Shown: positions 16,226-23,517 of the stretch, in pieces
Layout of the letters: each line of letters starts with the position of its first letter
Position numbering within the stretch: position 1 is the stretch's first letter
NCBI GenBank assembly: GCA_025362815.1
Contig: JANYFG010000038.1
Span: 1-36,064, forward strand
DNA length: 36,064 bases
Source: Rhodospirillales bacterium
Lineage (GTDB): Bacteria; Pseudomonadota; Alphaproteobacteria; Acetobacterales; Acetobacteraceae
Direction of reading: 5' to 3'
The notes under the pieces: generated by a model
Told to the model about the DNA's origin: nothing
What the model saw: only the letters and a program-made list of their open reading frames with translations
The model's database searches: none
Program-made: the position numbers and the translations under genes

Positions 16226-17085
16226 GCGCGGACCACCACCACCTCGCCGTCACCGCGTCGCAGGGCTTCCGTCTGGCCGATCACGATCCCGCCGAAAAAC
16301 CCCATGTCACCAAGGCCCAGGCCGCAAAGCGCCTGGCCGTTGCAGCCGAGTCGATCGGGCATGCGCAAGACACCATGGCGGCGGTCAACACCTGGTCGCT
16401 GCTCGCCATCTTCCAGGGCATGGATTCGTCCGGCAAGGACGGCACCATCGCGCGGGTGTTTGCCGGCGTGAATCCGGCCGGCATCCGCGTCACCAGCTTC
16501 AAGGCGCCATCATCCGGCGAGCGCGCGCAAGACTTCCTGTGGCGCATCCACGCCGCCTGCCCGCCCAGCGGCCAGATAGGTGCCTTCAACCGCAGCCACT
16601 ACGAAGACGTGCTGGTGCCGCGCATACACCCCGACATTCTGCCCCTCGACCGTCTTCCCCCAAGCCTGTGCGGCGCGGACATCTGGCGCCATCGCCTCGA
16701 CGACATCGCGCATTTCGAGCGCATGCTGGCCCGGCAGGGCACGATCGTTCTCAAGTTCTTCCTCAACATCTCCCGGGACGAACAGCGCCAACGCCTGCTC
16801 GACCGTCTGGAACAGCCCAACAAAAGCTGGAAATTCGCCCCCACAGACCTCACCGAGCGCCAGTACTGGGACGCCTACCAGGAGGCCTACGACGAAACGA
16901 TCGCGGCCACCGCCACCCATCACGCGCCCTGGTTCATCATCCCGGCCGACCGCAAATGGCATGCCAGAATGGCCGTAGCCGAGATCATCGCCGACCGCCT
17001 GAAGGCGCTGGATCTGCAAGCGCCGGAACCCAACGCAGCACAGCGCGAAGCTTTCGCGGCCGCGAGACTGGCTCTTGAATCCTAG
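16222..17085 (+). CDS. ppk2: Polyphosphate kinase 2 family protein
   Basis: A 287-residue PPK2 that moves phosphate between polyphosphate and nucleotides. It has the Walker A-like GMDSSGKDG (residues 66-74), the FNRSHYEDVLVPRIHP lid/Walker B region (~122-137), FFLNISRDEQRQRLLDRLEQPNKSWKF and the closing WFIIPADRKWHAR. The spacing matches single-domain PPK2. The ATG overlaps the stop of the cytochrome gene by 4 bp (ATGA), which links it to the sulfite dehydrogenase operon; a metabolic link is not obvious. Its stop codon TAG forms the start of a palindromic repeat. Confidence 0.93.
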   Translation: MSADHHHLAVTASQGFRLADHDPAEKPHVTKAQAAKRLAVAAESIGHAQDTMAAVNTWSLLAIFQGMDSSGKDGTIARVFAGVNPAGIRVTSFKAPSSGERAQDFLWRIHAACPPSGQIGAFNRSHYEDVLVPRIHPDILPLDRLPPSLCGADIWRHRLDDIAHFERMLARQGTIVLKFFLNISRDEQRQRLLDRLEQPNKSWKFAPTDLTERQYWDAYQEAYDETIAATATHHAPWFIIPADRKWHARMAVAEIIADRLKALDLQAPEPNAAQREAFAAARLALES

Positions 17086-17265
17086 ATCATGATGCGTTTG
17101 GGTAGCTTAACCCAAACGCATGAACATGATCGATAAAACAACAAGTTAGAGCCTGATATTTTGTCTACTCAAAATCATCAGGCTCTAGATCATGATGCGT
17201 TTGGGTTGCTCAACCCAAGCGCATGAACATGATCGATAAAACAACAAGTTAGAGCCTGATGATTT
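17083..17265. repeat. Composite palindromic repeat, copies B and C in tandem
   Basis: Copy B (about 17083-17187) is the reverse complement of copy A at 6543-6647: ATGCGTTTGGGT/ACCCAAACGCAT hairpin, GATAAAACAACAAGTT linker, then the AGAGCCTGAT...ATCAGGCTCT hairpin. Copy C starts at once (17186) and repeats hairpin and linker, but stops after one arm of the second hairpin (to ~17265). One arm in copy B has lost 'GATG' spacing bases. The TAG of the PPK2 gene is within the first repeat's boundary. Confidence 0.92.
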
Positions 17266-17287
17266 CGCTCGATCTAAGATCATCACG

Positions 17288-17548
17288 CTAAAAAATGCTT
17301 TGCACCGCCAGCGCCAATAAAACCCAGCACACCACCGCAAGGCCGATGAGCGGCCAAAGACTACCCGACTGCGGAACGGAAGATGAAGGTATCCCGCGGT
17401 CGAATGCCGGCACTTCCACCATCGTCCGCACCGAAAGATGCTCGTCCAAAACGCCGATCTCGCGCCTGAGGATGGTCAATATCGCGCCCTCCGAATGCTG
17501 CACTGCACCGAATACCGGGAACACCCACAGCCGTAATGTTCCCATCAT
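17288..17548 (-). CDS. Doubtful small protein with C-terminal membrane helix
   Basis: An 86-residue frame ending in a convincing membrane helix (SLWPLIGLAVVCWVLLALAVQ, residues ~62-82) lies in a lower-GC island between repeats and a terminator. No good ribosome site precedes the two ATGs. An overlapping frame directly upstream (17500-17600, reading ISPDAVFVTVHDGNITAVG) also looks protein-like, so the whole may be the frameshifted rest of a longer gene. No family was recognised. The gene or pseudogene status is open. Confidence 0.35.
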   Translation of the reverse strand: MMGTLRLWVFPVFGAVQHSEGAILTILRREIGVLDEHLSVRTMVEVPAFDRGIPSSSVPQSGSLWPLIGLAVVCWVLLALAVQSIF

Positions 17549-17686
17549 GCACAGTAACGAACACCGCGTCCGGCGAAATATGCGGATATTTACCTATTCA
17601 CGTTCAACTTTCGCTGAACAAAACGCCGTACAGCTCATTTAAATTCACGCAATATTGATGATCACGATGCCGACAGAACCGTACAC

Positions 17687-17719
17687 AAAAAAAACGGCCC
17701 CCGAACGATCCGGGGGCCG
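17687..17719 (-). terminator. Strong Rho-independent terminator of the peroxiredoxin gene
   Basis: On the minus strand a perfect 9-bp G/C stem, CGGCCCCCG with CGGGGGCCG, is closed by a 7-base loop and followed by eight T's. It lies ~85 bp after the peroxiredoxin stop. Confidence 0.92.
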
Positions 17720-17805
17720 CCTCACCAAAAACGAAAGCCCGTTTCACATCACCGGTCTGCGGGGCCGACCGGTCGGCAGCCGAAAACGACCGCCATCGCG
17801 ACGTT

Positions 17806-18291
17806 TCAAAGGGCGGCGAGCACCGCTTCCGCACGGCTCACGTCAAAGCCGCCCGGCGCCTCCACCATCAGAGACGTCACCTTGCCGTCATCCACCACCA
17901 TCGCAAATCGCTGGCTGCGCACGCCCAGGCCACGCGCCATCAGGTCCAGTTCCAGCCCAAGCGCCTTCGTGAAGGCGGCCGAACCGTCGGCCAGCATCAC
18001 GATCTTTTCGTCCACGCCCTGATCGCGCGACCATGCGCCCATCACGAACGCATCGTTCACCGCCATGCACACCACCGTATCCACCCCCTTGGCGGCAAAC
18101 TCAGACGCATGCTGCACGAAGCCCGGCAGATGCTTGGCGCTGCAGGTTGGCGTGAACGCGCCGGGCACGGCGAACACAACCACCTTCTTGCCGTGAAACA
18201 GCTCCTCGGTGGTCACCTCCTTGGGGCCCTCGGGGGTCGCCGTGATCAGCTTCATCGACGGAATGGCGGCACCGACCTGGATCTGGGTCAT
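17806..18291 (-). CDS. Peroxiredoxin, Prx5 type
   Basis: A 161-residue thiol peroxidase that reduces H2O2 and organic hydroperoxides. The motif VPGAFTPTCS places the peroxidatic Cys at residue 50 with the conserved Pro and Thr; the Arg in SQRFAMVVDDG (~127) completes the active site. GVDTVVCMAVNDAFVMGAWSRD is the Prx5 signature. A fused glutaredoxin domain, present in some relatives, is absent. The gene is divergent from yqgE, with ~100 bp between them, and ends in its own strong terminator, so it is a single-gene unit. Confidence 0.95.
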   Translation of the reverse strand: MTQIQVGAAIPSMKLITATPEGPKEVTTEELFHGKKVVVFAVPGAFTPTCSAKHLPGFVQHASEFAAKGVDTVVCMAVNDAFVMGAWSRDQGVDEKIVMLADGSAAFTKALGLELDLMARGLGVRSQRFAMVVDDGKVTSLMVEAPGGFDVSRAEAVLAAL

Positions 18292-18390
18292 TCATTGGGC
18301 TCCTGGCAGCGGTCACAAGCGGCCAGCCCGCCCATGTTTCGCGCAATTCCTACAAGCGCGACGCTTGCCTGTCACGCCGCCGGTGCCAAC

Positions 18391-18996
18391 ATGCTGGCAA
18401 TGACCCAAGACCCGCCTGCTCAAAAGCCCCGGTTTGCCCCGGACACCTCGCTCACCGGCCAGGTTCTGATCGCCATGCCCGGCCTGCCAGACCCGGAATT
18501 CGCCAAAAGCGTGGTGTATCTGTGCGCCCACTCGCCCGAGGGGGCGATGGGCATCATCGTCAACCGCCCGATCAACACCCCCAGCTTCGCCGACCTGCTG
18601 GACCAGCTCGCCGTCGGCCCCACGCCGCCGGCCCGGGCCATCGCGCTGTGCCAGGGCGGCCCGGTCGATCTCAGCCGCGGGTTCGTTCTGCATTCCGCCG
18701 ACTGGACCGGCGATGGCAGCCTGCGCGTGGACAGCGAGGTGGCGCTGACCACAAGCCTCGATGTCCTCACCGCCATCGCCACCGGCGGCGGCCCGCGCGC
18801 GGGGATCCTGGCCCTCGGCCACGCGAATTGGGGCCCCGGCCAGCTCGACGACGAAATCCGGCAGAACACCTGGCTCAACGCCGAGGCCGATGCCAGCCTG
18901 CTGTTCGACGCCGACCATGACAGCAAATGGGCGCGCGCCATGGCCAAGCTCCAGGTTCAGCCCGGCCGCCTGTCCTCGCTGTCCGGCCACGCCTGA
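18391..18996 (+). CDS. YqgE/AlgH family protein (DUF179)
   Basis: About 200 residues with TSLTGQVLIAMPGLPDPEFAKSVVYLCAHSPEGAMGIIVNRP, the hallmark of the YqgE/AlgH family, followed by the GGPVDLSRGFVLHS and GHANWGPGQLDDEIRQNTWL motifs. The biochemical function is unknown; the gene is widespread in proteobacteria. The start is uncertain between ATG codons at 18391 and 18400, neither with a good ribosome site; a longer frame back to 18109 is a shadow of the divergent peroxiredoxin gene. It is convergent with the HAD gene, with 31 bp between stops. Confidence 0.92.
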   Translation: MLAMTQDPPAQKPRFAPDTSLTGQVLIAMPGLPDPEFAKSVVYLCAHSPEGAMGIIVNRPINTPSFADLLDQLAVGPTPPARAIALCQGGPVDLSRGFVLHSADWTGDGSLRVDSEVALTTSLDVLTAIATGGGPRAGILALGHANWGPGQLDDEIRQNTWLNAEADASLLFDADHDSKWARAMAKLQVQPGRLSSLSGHA

Positions 18997-19027
18997 GCCT
19001 CACCTGCCCGGCAAGACATTCTGATCG

Positions 19028-19882
19028 CTACCAGGCGAAAGACGGCACCCAGGCCGCGGGTGACAGACCGGCCGCCTCGGCCGCCGCGGCGATCCGGGCG
19101 GGGTCATGGCCCAGCTCCGCGCCATGAATACCGCCGAGGACCCAGCACGAATCGATCCCAGCGGCGGCGGCCCCCGCGATATCGGTCCGCAGCGCATCGC
19201 CCACCGCCAGCACCCGGCTTCGCGGCACATCCAGCATCTCCAGAACCGGCGCATAGATCGCCGGATCAGGCTTGCCCAACCAATACGCCACACCGCCGAT
19301 CGCCTCGTAGCGCAACGTCAGCGCGCCGGCGCAGATCACCCGCACCCCGCCGCGTATCACCTCCAGATCCGGATTGGCGCAGATCATCGGCAGCCCCGCC
19401 TCGCGGCACGCCTGCAGCACGCCCTCGTGATCCTCCACCTCGGAAGGTCCGGCCAGATCGTCCGGCCCGGTGTTGACCACGAAATCGGCATCGCCCGGTG
19501 CCTCCGTCAGAGTGAGGCCCACACCCTCGATCACGTTGCGATCGCGCGCCGGTCCCAGATGGAAAACCCGGTGGCCCAGGGCCGCGAACCAGGGATCGCC
19601 GCGCTGCGCCAACGCGCGATGCGTCGCCTCGCCGCTCGTCATGATCCCGGTGTAGAGGTCATCCTCGATGCCCATCGCCCGCAAGGCCGTTTGCGCCACC
19701 GCCGCCCGGCGCGGCGCATTGGACAGCAGCACCGCCGGCTTGTTGCTGTCGCGCAGCCTGCGCAGGGTGTCGATCGCCCCGGGATACGGCGTCACGCCGT
19801 CATGGATCACGCCCCAGAGATCGAGAATGAAACCGTCGTAAGACGCCGCGATATCGCCAAAGCCACCCAGCTGCCGCATCAT
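19028..19882 (-). CDS. HAD-superfamily hydrolase, TIGR01459/NagD-like
   Basis: A 284-residue protein with HAD motif I as DLWGVIHDG (nucleophile Asp21; Trp in place of the usual second Asp, as typical of this subfamily), motif II in LLSNAPRR, and motifs III/IV in WLGKPDPAIYAPVLEML and VLAVGDALRTDIAGAAAAG. This matches the alphaproteobacterial TIGR01459 group related to NagD-type sugar/nucleotide phosphatases; the substrate is unknown. It starts 6 bp after the pyrD stop and so is probably co-transcribed with it, which suggests but does not prove nucleotide clean-up. Confidence 0.92.
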   Translation of the reverse strand: MMRQLGGFGDIAASYDGFILDLWGVIHDGVTPYPGAIDTLRRLRDSNKPAVLLSNAPRRAAVAQTALRAMGIEDDLYTGIMTSGEATHRALAQRGDPWFAALGHRVFHLGPARDRNVIEGVGLTLTEAPGDADFVVNTGPDDLAGPSEVEDHEGVLQACREAGLPMICANPDLEVIRGGVRVICAGALTLRYEAIGGVAYWLGKPDPAIYAPVLEMLDVPRSRVLAVGDALRTDIAGAAAAGIDSCWVLGGIHGAELGHDPARIAAAAEAAGLSPAAWVPSFAW

Positions 19883-19888
19883 TATATC

Positions 19889-20926
19889 CTATAAATCCGC
19901 GCCGATCGCCGCCTCGACGGAGGCAAAGCCCTGATCCGTCAGCGCCGCCCCCAACTCGTGCAACAGGCGCGGAATCAGCGCCGGCCCCTCATACGCAAAG
20001 GCCGTGTAAAGCTGCACCAGCGATGCACCGGCCTTCAACTTCGCCAGCACATCCGCGCCGGAGGCCACCCCGCCGACACCCACCAGCACCAGGCGCCCCG
20101 CGGCCTCTCGCGCCGCATGGCGCAGCACCGATGTCGACCTCGCCATCAGCGGCACACCTGACAACCCGCCCGCCTGCGTCGCCTGCGCCGAGGCAAGCCC
20201 GGTGCGGCTCAAGGTGGTGTTGGACACGATCAACCCGGCGGCGCCGCCCTCGACGCAGGTCTGCACCACCGACGCCACACCCTCCGCCGACAGGTCCGGC
20301 GCAATCTTGACCAGCAACGGCGGATGGCTGTCCGACCCCGCGCGAATGGCCGCCAGGATCGACCGCAGCCGCGCCTCGCCTTGCAGATCGCGCAGCCCCG
20401 GCGTGTTGGGCGACGACACGTTGATCACGATATAATCAACCTGCCGCGCCAGTGCGCGCACCAAAGCCGGGTAATCCCGCTCGGGATCGGCGTTGTCCTT
20501 GTTGATCCCGATATTGCCGCCCACCGGCACATCACGCGGACGGCGCGCGAGATTGGCCACATAGGCGTCGATGCCGGCGTTGTTGAAACCCATCCGGTTG
20601 ATCACCGCGCGGTCTTCGCTCAGCCGGAACAGGCGTGGCTTCGGATTGCCCGCCTGCGGCCGCGGCGTCACCGTCCCGGCCTCGACAAACCCAAAGCCCA
20701 GCCGCGCCAGCGGCGCCAGGGCCTCGGCATTCTTGTCGAACCCCGCCGCCAGCCCGAGCGGATTGCGAAACGACAGCCCCAGCGCGTGCACGGCAAACCG
20801 CGGGTCCACCACGGCGGCCGACCCCGCCAGCCCCAGCCGCAGCGCCCGCAACGCCAGGCCATGCGCCGTCTCGGCGTCGATCAGTCGCAACAGGGGCGTG
20901 AGCACAGAGGCCAAAGCGGGGTTCAT
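19889..20926 (-). CDS. pyrD: Dihydroorotate dehydrogenase (quinone), class 2
   Basis: A 345-residue FMN enzyme oxidising dihydroorotate to orotate in pyrimidine synthesis with membrane quinone. Visible family motifs are NPLGLAAGFDKNAEAL (55-70), FGFVEAGTVTPRPQAGNPKPRLFRL, NRMGFNN, the catalytic loop NVSSPNTPGLR (Ser172 as the likely base) and the C-terminal LVGVGGVASGADVLAKLKAGASLVQLYTAF. The N-terminal helical arm that marks class 2 is present. The start at 20926 gives this arm; the frame is open upstream to 21028 without similarity. Confidence 0.96.
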   Translation of the reverse strand: MNPALASVLTPLLRLIDAETAHGLALRALRLGLAGSAAVVDPRFAVHALGLSFRNPLGLAAGFDKNAEALAPLARLGFGFVEAGTVTPRPQAGNPKPRLFRLSEDRAVINRMGFNNAGIDAYVANLARRPRDVPVGGNIGINKDNADPERDYPALVRALARQVDYIVINVSSPNTPGLRDLQGEARLRSILAAIRAGSDSHPPLLVKIAPDLSAEGVASVVQTCVEGGAAGLIVSNTTLSRTGLASAQATQAGGLSGVPLMARSTSVLRHAAREAAGRLVLVGVGGVASGADVLAKLKAGASLVQLYTAFAYEGPALIPRLLHELGAALTDQGFASVEAAIGADL

Positions 20927-20990
20927 GCGCCCCTGATGCCGCAATTTCGCCCCCCGCGCCAGCATGCCGATCCCCGCCTGTGCGTCACGG

Positions 20991-21224
20991 TCACGCCATC
21001 GCCGCCAGGTGAACCGTCTTGCCCGCATTCGCCACGAAAACGATCCGCCCCCCGTCCTGCGCGGACATCATCAGCATGTCGCCAGACGCCAGCATATCGC
21101 ACGCCAGATCGAAAAAGCCCGGCGCCCCCAGGGCCGAAAGCTCGGCGCCGGGCGCCTTGTAGTGCCACAGGGTGAAGCCCTGCGCGTAGGCCAGCACCGA
21201 AAGATTACGAAGTGTGAATGGCAT
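20991..21224 (-). CDS. Small uncharacterised protein under a likely SOS box
   Basis: A 77-residue protein, MPFTLRNLSVLAYAQGFTLWHYKAPG..., then ASGDMLMMSAQDGGRIVFVANAG. I recall similar small proteins (LSxLAYANGFTLWHYK) in alphaproteobacterial genomes and phage structural regions, but no function is established and no search was made. No signal peptide or membrane helix. The gene is surely expressed: GGGAGG lies 6 bp before the ATG, and a perfect alphaproteobacterial SOS box lies 15 bp before it. It is divergent from an XRE-S24 regulator and stops 64 bp before pyrD on the same strand. Confidence 0.8.
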   Translation of the reverse strand: MPFTLRNLSVLAYAQGFTLWHYKAPGAELSALGAPGFFDLACDMLASGDMLMMSAQDGGRIVFVANAGKTVHLAAMA

Positions 21225-21239
21225 ATTTGCCTCCCGTTA

Positions 21240-21254
21240 GAACATAACAGGAAC
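21240..21254 (-). promoter_or_regulatory. LexA (SOS) box, GTTC-N7-GTTC
   Basis: On the minus strand it reads GTTCctgttatGTTC, exactly the direct-repeat LexA box of alphaproteobacteria. It lies 15 bp before the ATG of the small gene and ~126 bp before the divergent S24 gene. The same box form occurs before imuA at 26872. Confidence 0.75.
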
Positions 21255-21281
21255 ATTTACCCACATCCTCCTGGCAAAGCA

Positions 21282-21313
21282 AAAGTTAATAGACTATTAT
21301 TCCTATTCACTTT
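21282..21313. promoter_or_regulatory. Operator-like inverted repeat before the S24 regulator
   Basis: Arms AAAGTTAATAG and CTATTCACTTT (10 of 11 complementary) flank a 10-bp spacer in an AT-rich stretch. A possible -10 (TATAAC, 21326-21331) lies 12 bp downstream, so the repeat covers the -35 of the S24 gene. Autoregulation by the S24 repressor is inferred. Confidence 0.5.
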
Positions 21314-21380
21314 GGCGAAAAATCCTATAACAATGAATTAACGCACCGAGTCGCGGACGCTGTGGCACAGGGCAGATCGT

Positions 21381-22028
21381 ATGAAACACGACGACATCTG
21401 GCGGGCGCTGGACACCATGGCGGCCGAGAACGGCCTGTCAGCCTCCGGCCTCGCCAAACGCGCGGGATTGGACCCCACAACCTTCAACCCGTCCAAACGG
21501 CGCATGCCGGACGGCCGCGCCCGCTGGCCCAGCACCGAAAGCCTGGCCAAGGTGCTGGAAGCCACCGGCGCCTCGCTCGACGTGTTCACCGCGCTCGTCA
21601 CCGGCGCCCGCGCCATTCCCGCCGCACCGCCCCGCCAGCAATCCCGCCGCATCCCGCTGATCGGCCTCGCCCAGGCCGGCGGCGAAGGCTATTTCGACGA
21701 TGGCGGCTACCCCGTGGGCGGCAGCTGGGATGAGGTGGGGCTGCCCGAAATCGCCGACGGCAACGCCTACGCGCTGGAAATCAGCGGCGAAAGCATGGAG
21801 CCGGTGTTCCGTGACGGCGACCTCGTGATCGTCTCCCCAAACGCCCCTATCCGGCGCGGGGACCGCGTCGTCGTGCGCACCGTGAACGGCGAGGTCATGG
21901 CCAAACAGCTCGCCCGCCGCTCGGCCAGGCGCGTGGAGCTTCGCAGCCTCAACCCCGCCCATCCCGACTATAATTTCGATCTCACCGAAATCACCTGGAT
22001 CCACCGCATCGTTTGGGCCAGCCAGTAG
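21381..22028 (+). CDS. XRE-family repressor with S24 (LexA/CI-like) peptidase domain
   Basis: The 215-residue protein has an N-terminal helix-turn-helix (residues ~10-65; LSASGLAKRAGLDPTTFNPSKR) and a C-terminal S24 domain with catalytic Ser138 in SGESMEP and Lys175 in EVMAKQL. An Ala-Gly pair in LAQAGGEG (99-100) is a candidate self-cleavage site. Such proteins are RecA-triggered repressors of the phage CI type. It is not canonical LexA, whose N-terminus is a winged helix of different sequence. The gene is divergent from the SOS-boxed small gene and has an inverted repeat over its promoter. Confidence 0.9.
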   Translation: MKHDDIWRALDTMAAENGLSASGLAKRAGLDPTTFNPSKRRMPDGRARWPSTESLAKVLEATGASLDVFTALVTGARAIPAAPPRQQSRRIPLIGLAQAGGEGYFDDGGYPVGGSWDEVGLPEIADGNAYALEISGESMEPVFRDGDLVIVSPNAPIRRGDRVVVRTVNGEVMAKQLARRSARRVELRSLNPAHPDYNFDLTEITWIHRIVWASQ

Positions 22029-22072
22029 GTTTTTAGTGGAACCGGCCGGGCCATCTGCGCCACGATCACCGA

Positions 22073-22798
22073 ATGATCCGCAGAACGCTCCTTGCCGCTG
22101 CCGCCTGGCTGTCCCTGGCCCCCTCTGCCGGGGCCGCCGAGCCGGTGGACCTCGCCCTCGTGCTGGTGACAGACGTCTCTCGCTCCATCGATGACAGCGA
22201 ATACGATCTGGAAAAGCAAGGCCTCGCCGCCGCCCTGCGCGACCCGGCGGTGCTCGGCGCCATCCGCCGCGGCGCCATCGGCACCATCGCCGTCGCCTAT
22301 ATCGAATTCGCCGGCGCCTACGAGGTCCGCACCATCGTCGATTTCACCCTGGTCCGCGACGCAGCCTCCGCCCAGGCCTTCGCCGATCGCCTGACCGCGG
22401 CGCCGCGCGCCTTCTACGGCCGCACCTCGATCAGCGCGGGGATCGATGCGGCCGCAAGCCTGCTGGCGAAGTCCAACCTCGAAGCCCAACGCCGCGTCAT
22501 CGACGTCTGCGGCGACGGCACCAACAATGCAGGCCGGGACGTGACCGCCGCGCGCGACGAGGCGGTGCAGGCGGGAATACTCATCAACGGGCTGACCATC
22601 ATCAACGATCATCCCGCCAACTACACCTTCGCCCATGTCGCACCGCCGGGCGGCCTTACCAACTGGTATCGCGAGAATGTCATCGGCGGCCCGGGAAGCT
22701 TCGTGCTCGAAGTGCACGACTTCAACACCTTCGGCGAAGCAATGAAGCGAAAACTGCTCAACGAAATAGCGGCGGTGAAGCAAAACGCGCCCGCCTAG
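22073..22798 (+). CDS. DUF1194 secreted von Willebrand A domain protein
   Basis: A 241-residue protein with a signal peptide (MIRRTLLAAAAWLSLAPSAGA) and a vWA-like domain whose metal site DVSRS (Asp34, Ser36, Ser38) is intact. YGRTSISAGIDAAA, VIDVCGDGTNNAG and GLTIINDHP...NWYRENVIGGPGSFV are DUF1194 signatures. It is periplasmic or secreted; a role in protein binding is inferred from the fold only. It starts 44 bp after the S24 gene on the same strand and may be co-transcribed. Confidence 0.92.
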   Translation: MIRRTLLAAAAWLSLAPSAGAAEPVDLALVLVTDVSRSIDDSEYDLEKQGLAAALRDPAVLGAIRRGAIGTIAVAYIEFAGAYEVRTIVDFTLVRDAASAQAFADRLTAAPRAFYGRTSISAGIDAAASLLAKSNLEAQRRVIDVCGDGTNNAGRDVTAARDEAVQAGILINGLTIINDHPANYTFAHVAPPGGLTNWYRENVIGGPGSFVLEVHDFNTFGEAMKRKLLNEIAAVKQNAPA

Positions 22799-22861
22799 AC
22801 TTTTGCCTGAGCGAGCTCATTGCGCCATACTTACAAGATCGAAGATTGAAAGGCCCAAGCA

Positions 22862-23392
22862 ATGCATGTCATCAAGCGGTCCGCGTATCTTATCGCGCTT
22901 TCTCTCACCCTCGCCGGTCTGGGGTCGTTGCCCGCATCCGCCGACGATGCCATTCCGCGCAAACCCGGCCTGTGGCGCATCACGATGAGCATGGCGGGCA
23001 TGCCGACCGGAATGCCCCCGATCTCGATGTGCATGGATTCCAAAACCGAAGCCAACATGCAGCAGATGGCGCAATCCGGCGAGAAACCCGATTGCAGCCG
23101 AAACGACGTCAAGCGCAGCGGCAATCAGATGACGATGGATTCCGTCTGCAAGATCGCAGACACCACCGCCACCTCGCACGGCGTGATCACCTTCACCGGC
23201 GACACCGCCTATCACATGGACATGGCCACAAGCTTCAATCCCCCGCTTGCAGGACAGGCCGAGCACAAGATGTCCCAGGATGCCACCTGGACCGGCCCCT
23301 GCCCCGCAGGCGTCAGCCCCGGCGACATGGTGATGCCCAACGGCATGAAGATGAACATGGGCAACATGGGCAAACCACCCGCCAAGCCCTGA
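22862..23392 (+). CDS. DUF3617 family secreted protein
   Basis: A 176-residue protein with a signal peptide (cut after SLPASA, residue 27) and the KPGLWRITMSMAG start of DUF3617. The two Cys pairs expected in the family are seen (C57, C78, C96, and C147 in TGPCPAG). The protein is very Met-rich, with a final stretch of M-P-N-G-M-K-M-N-M-G-N-M-G, which could bind copper; this is inference. Function unknown. Confidence 0.85.
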   Translation: MHVIKRSAYLIALSLTLAGLGSLPASADDAIPRKPGLWRITMSMAGMPTGMPPISMCMDSKTEANMQQMAQSGEKPDCSRNDVKRSGNQMTMDSVCKIADTTATSHGVITFTGDTAYHMDMATSFNPPLAGQAEHKMSQDATWTGPCPAGVSPGDMVMPNGMKMNMGNMGKPPAKP

Positions 23393-23403
23393 AGCCCGCG
23401 CAC

Positions 23404-23513
23404 GCTTGCTCCTATCGCGTTGCGGCGCGACAGCTTGCTCCCATCGCGTTGCAGCGCAACAGCTTGCTCCCATCGCGTTGCGGCGCAACACTGGCCGCAA
23501 CGCGATAGGAGCA
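23404..23513 (+). repeat. Three 29-bp direct repeats plus an inverted copy over the reductase ribosome site
   Basis: Units at 23404-23432, 23433-23461 and 23462-23490 share GCTTGCTCC[C/T]ATCGCGTTGC with only a few differences, each with an internal GTTGC-GGC-GCAAC mini-hairpin. An inverted 19-bp copy (23494-23512) is a perfect complement of part of unit 1, and with one flanking base it pairs 18 of 19 with unit 3 around an 11-base loop. The AGGAG ribosome site of the aldo/keto reductase gene lies inside this inverted arm. Confidence 0.92.
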
Positions 23514-23517
23514 TCTC

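Noticed and set aside
15046-17085. A 679-codon plus-strand frame
   Set aside because: Only the last part is PPK2; the rest is an Arg/His-rich shadow of the sulfite dehydrogenase and cytochrome genes.
21381-22028. Canonical lexA
   Set aside because: The N-terminus is an XRE-type helix-turn-helix, not the LexA winged helix, and the SOS box lies closer to the divergent small gene.
23404-23490. CRISPR-like array
   Set aside because: The 29-bp units are directly adjacent with no spacers, and no cas gene is present.
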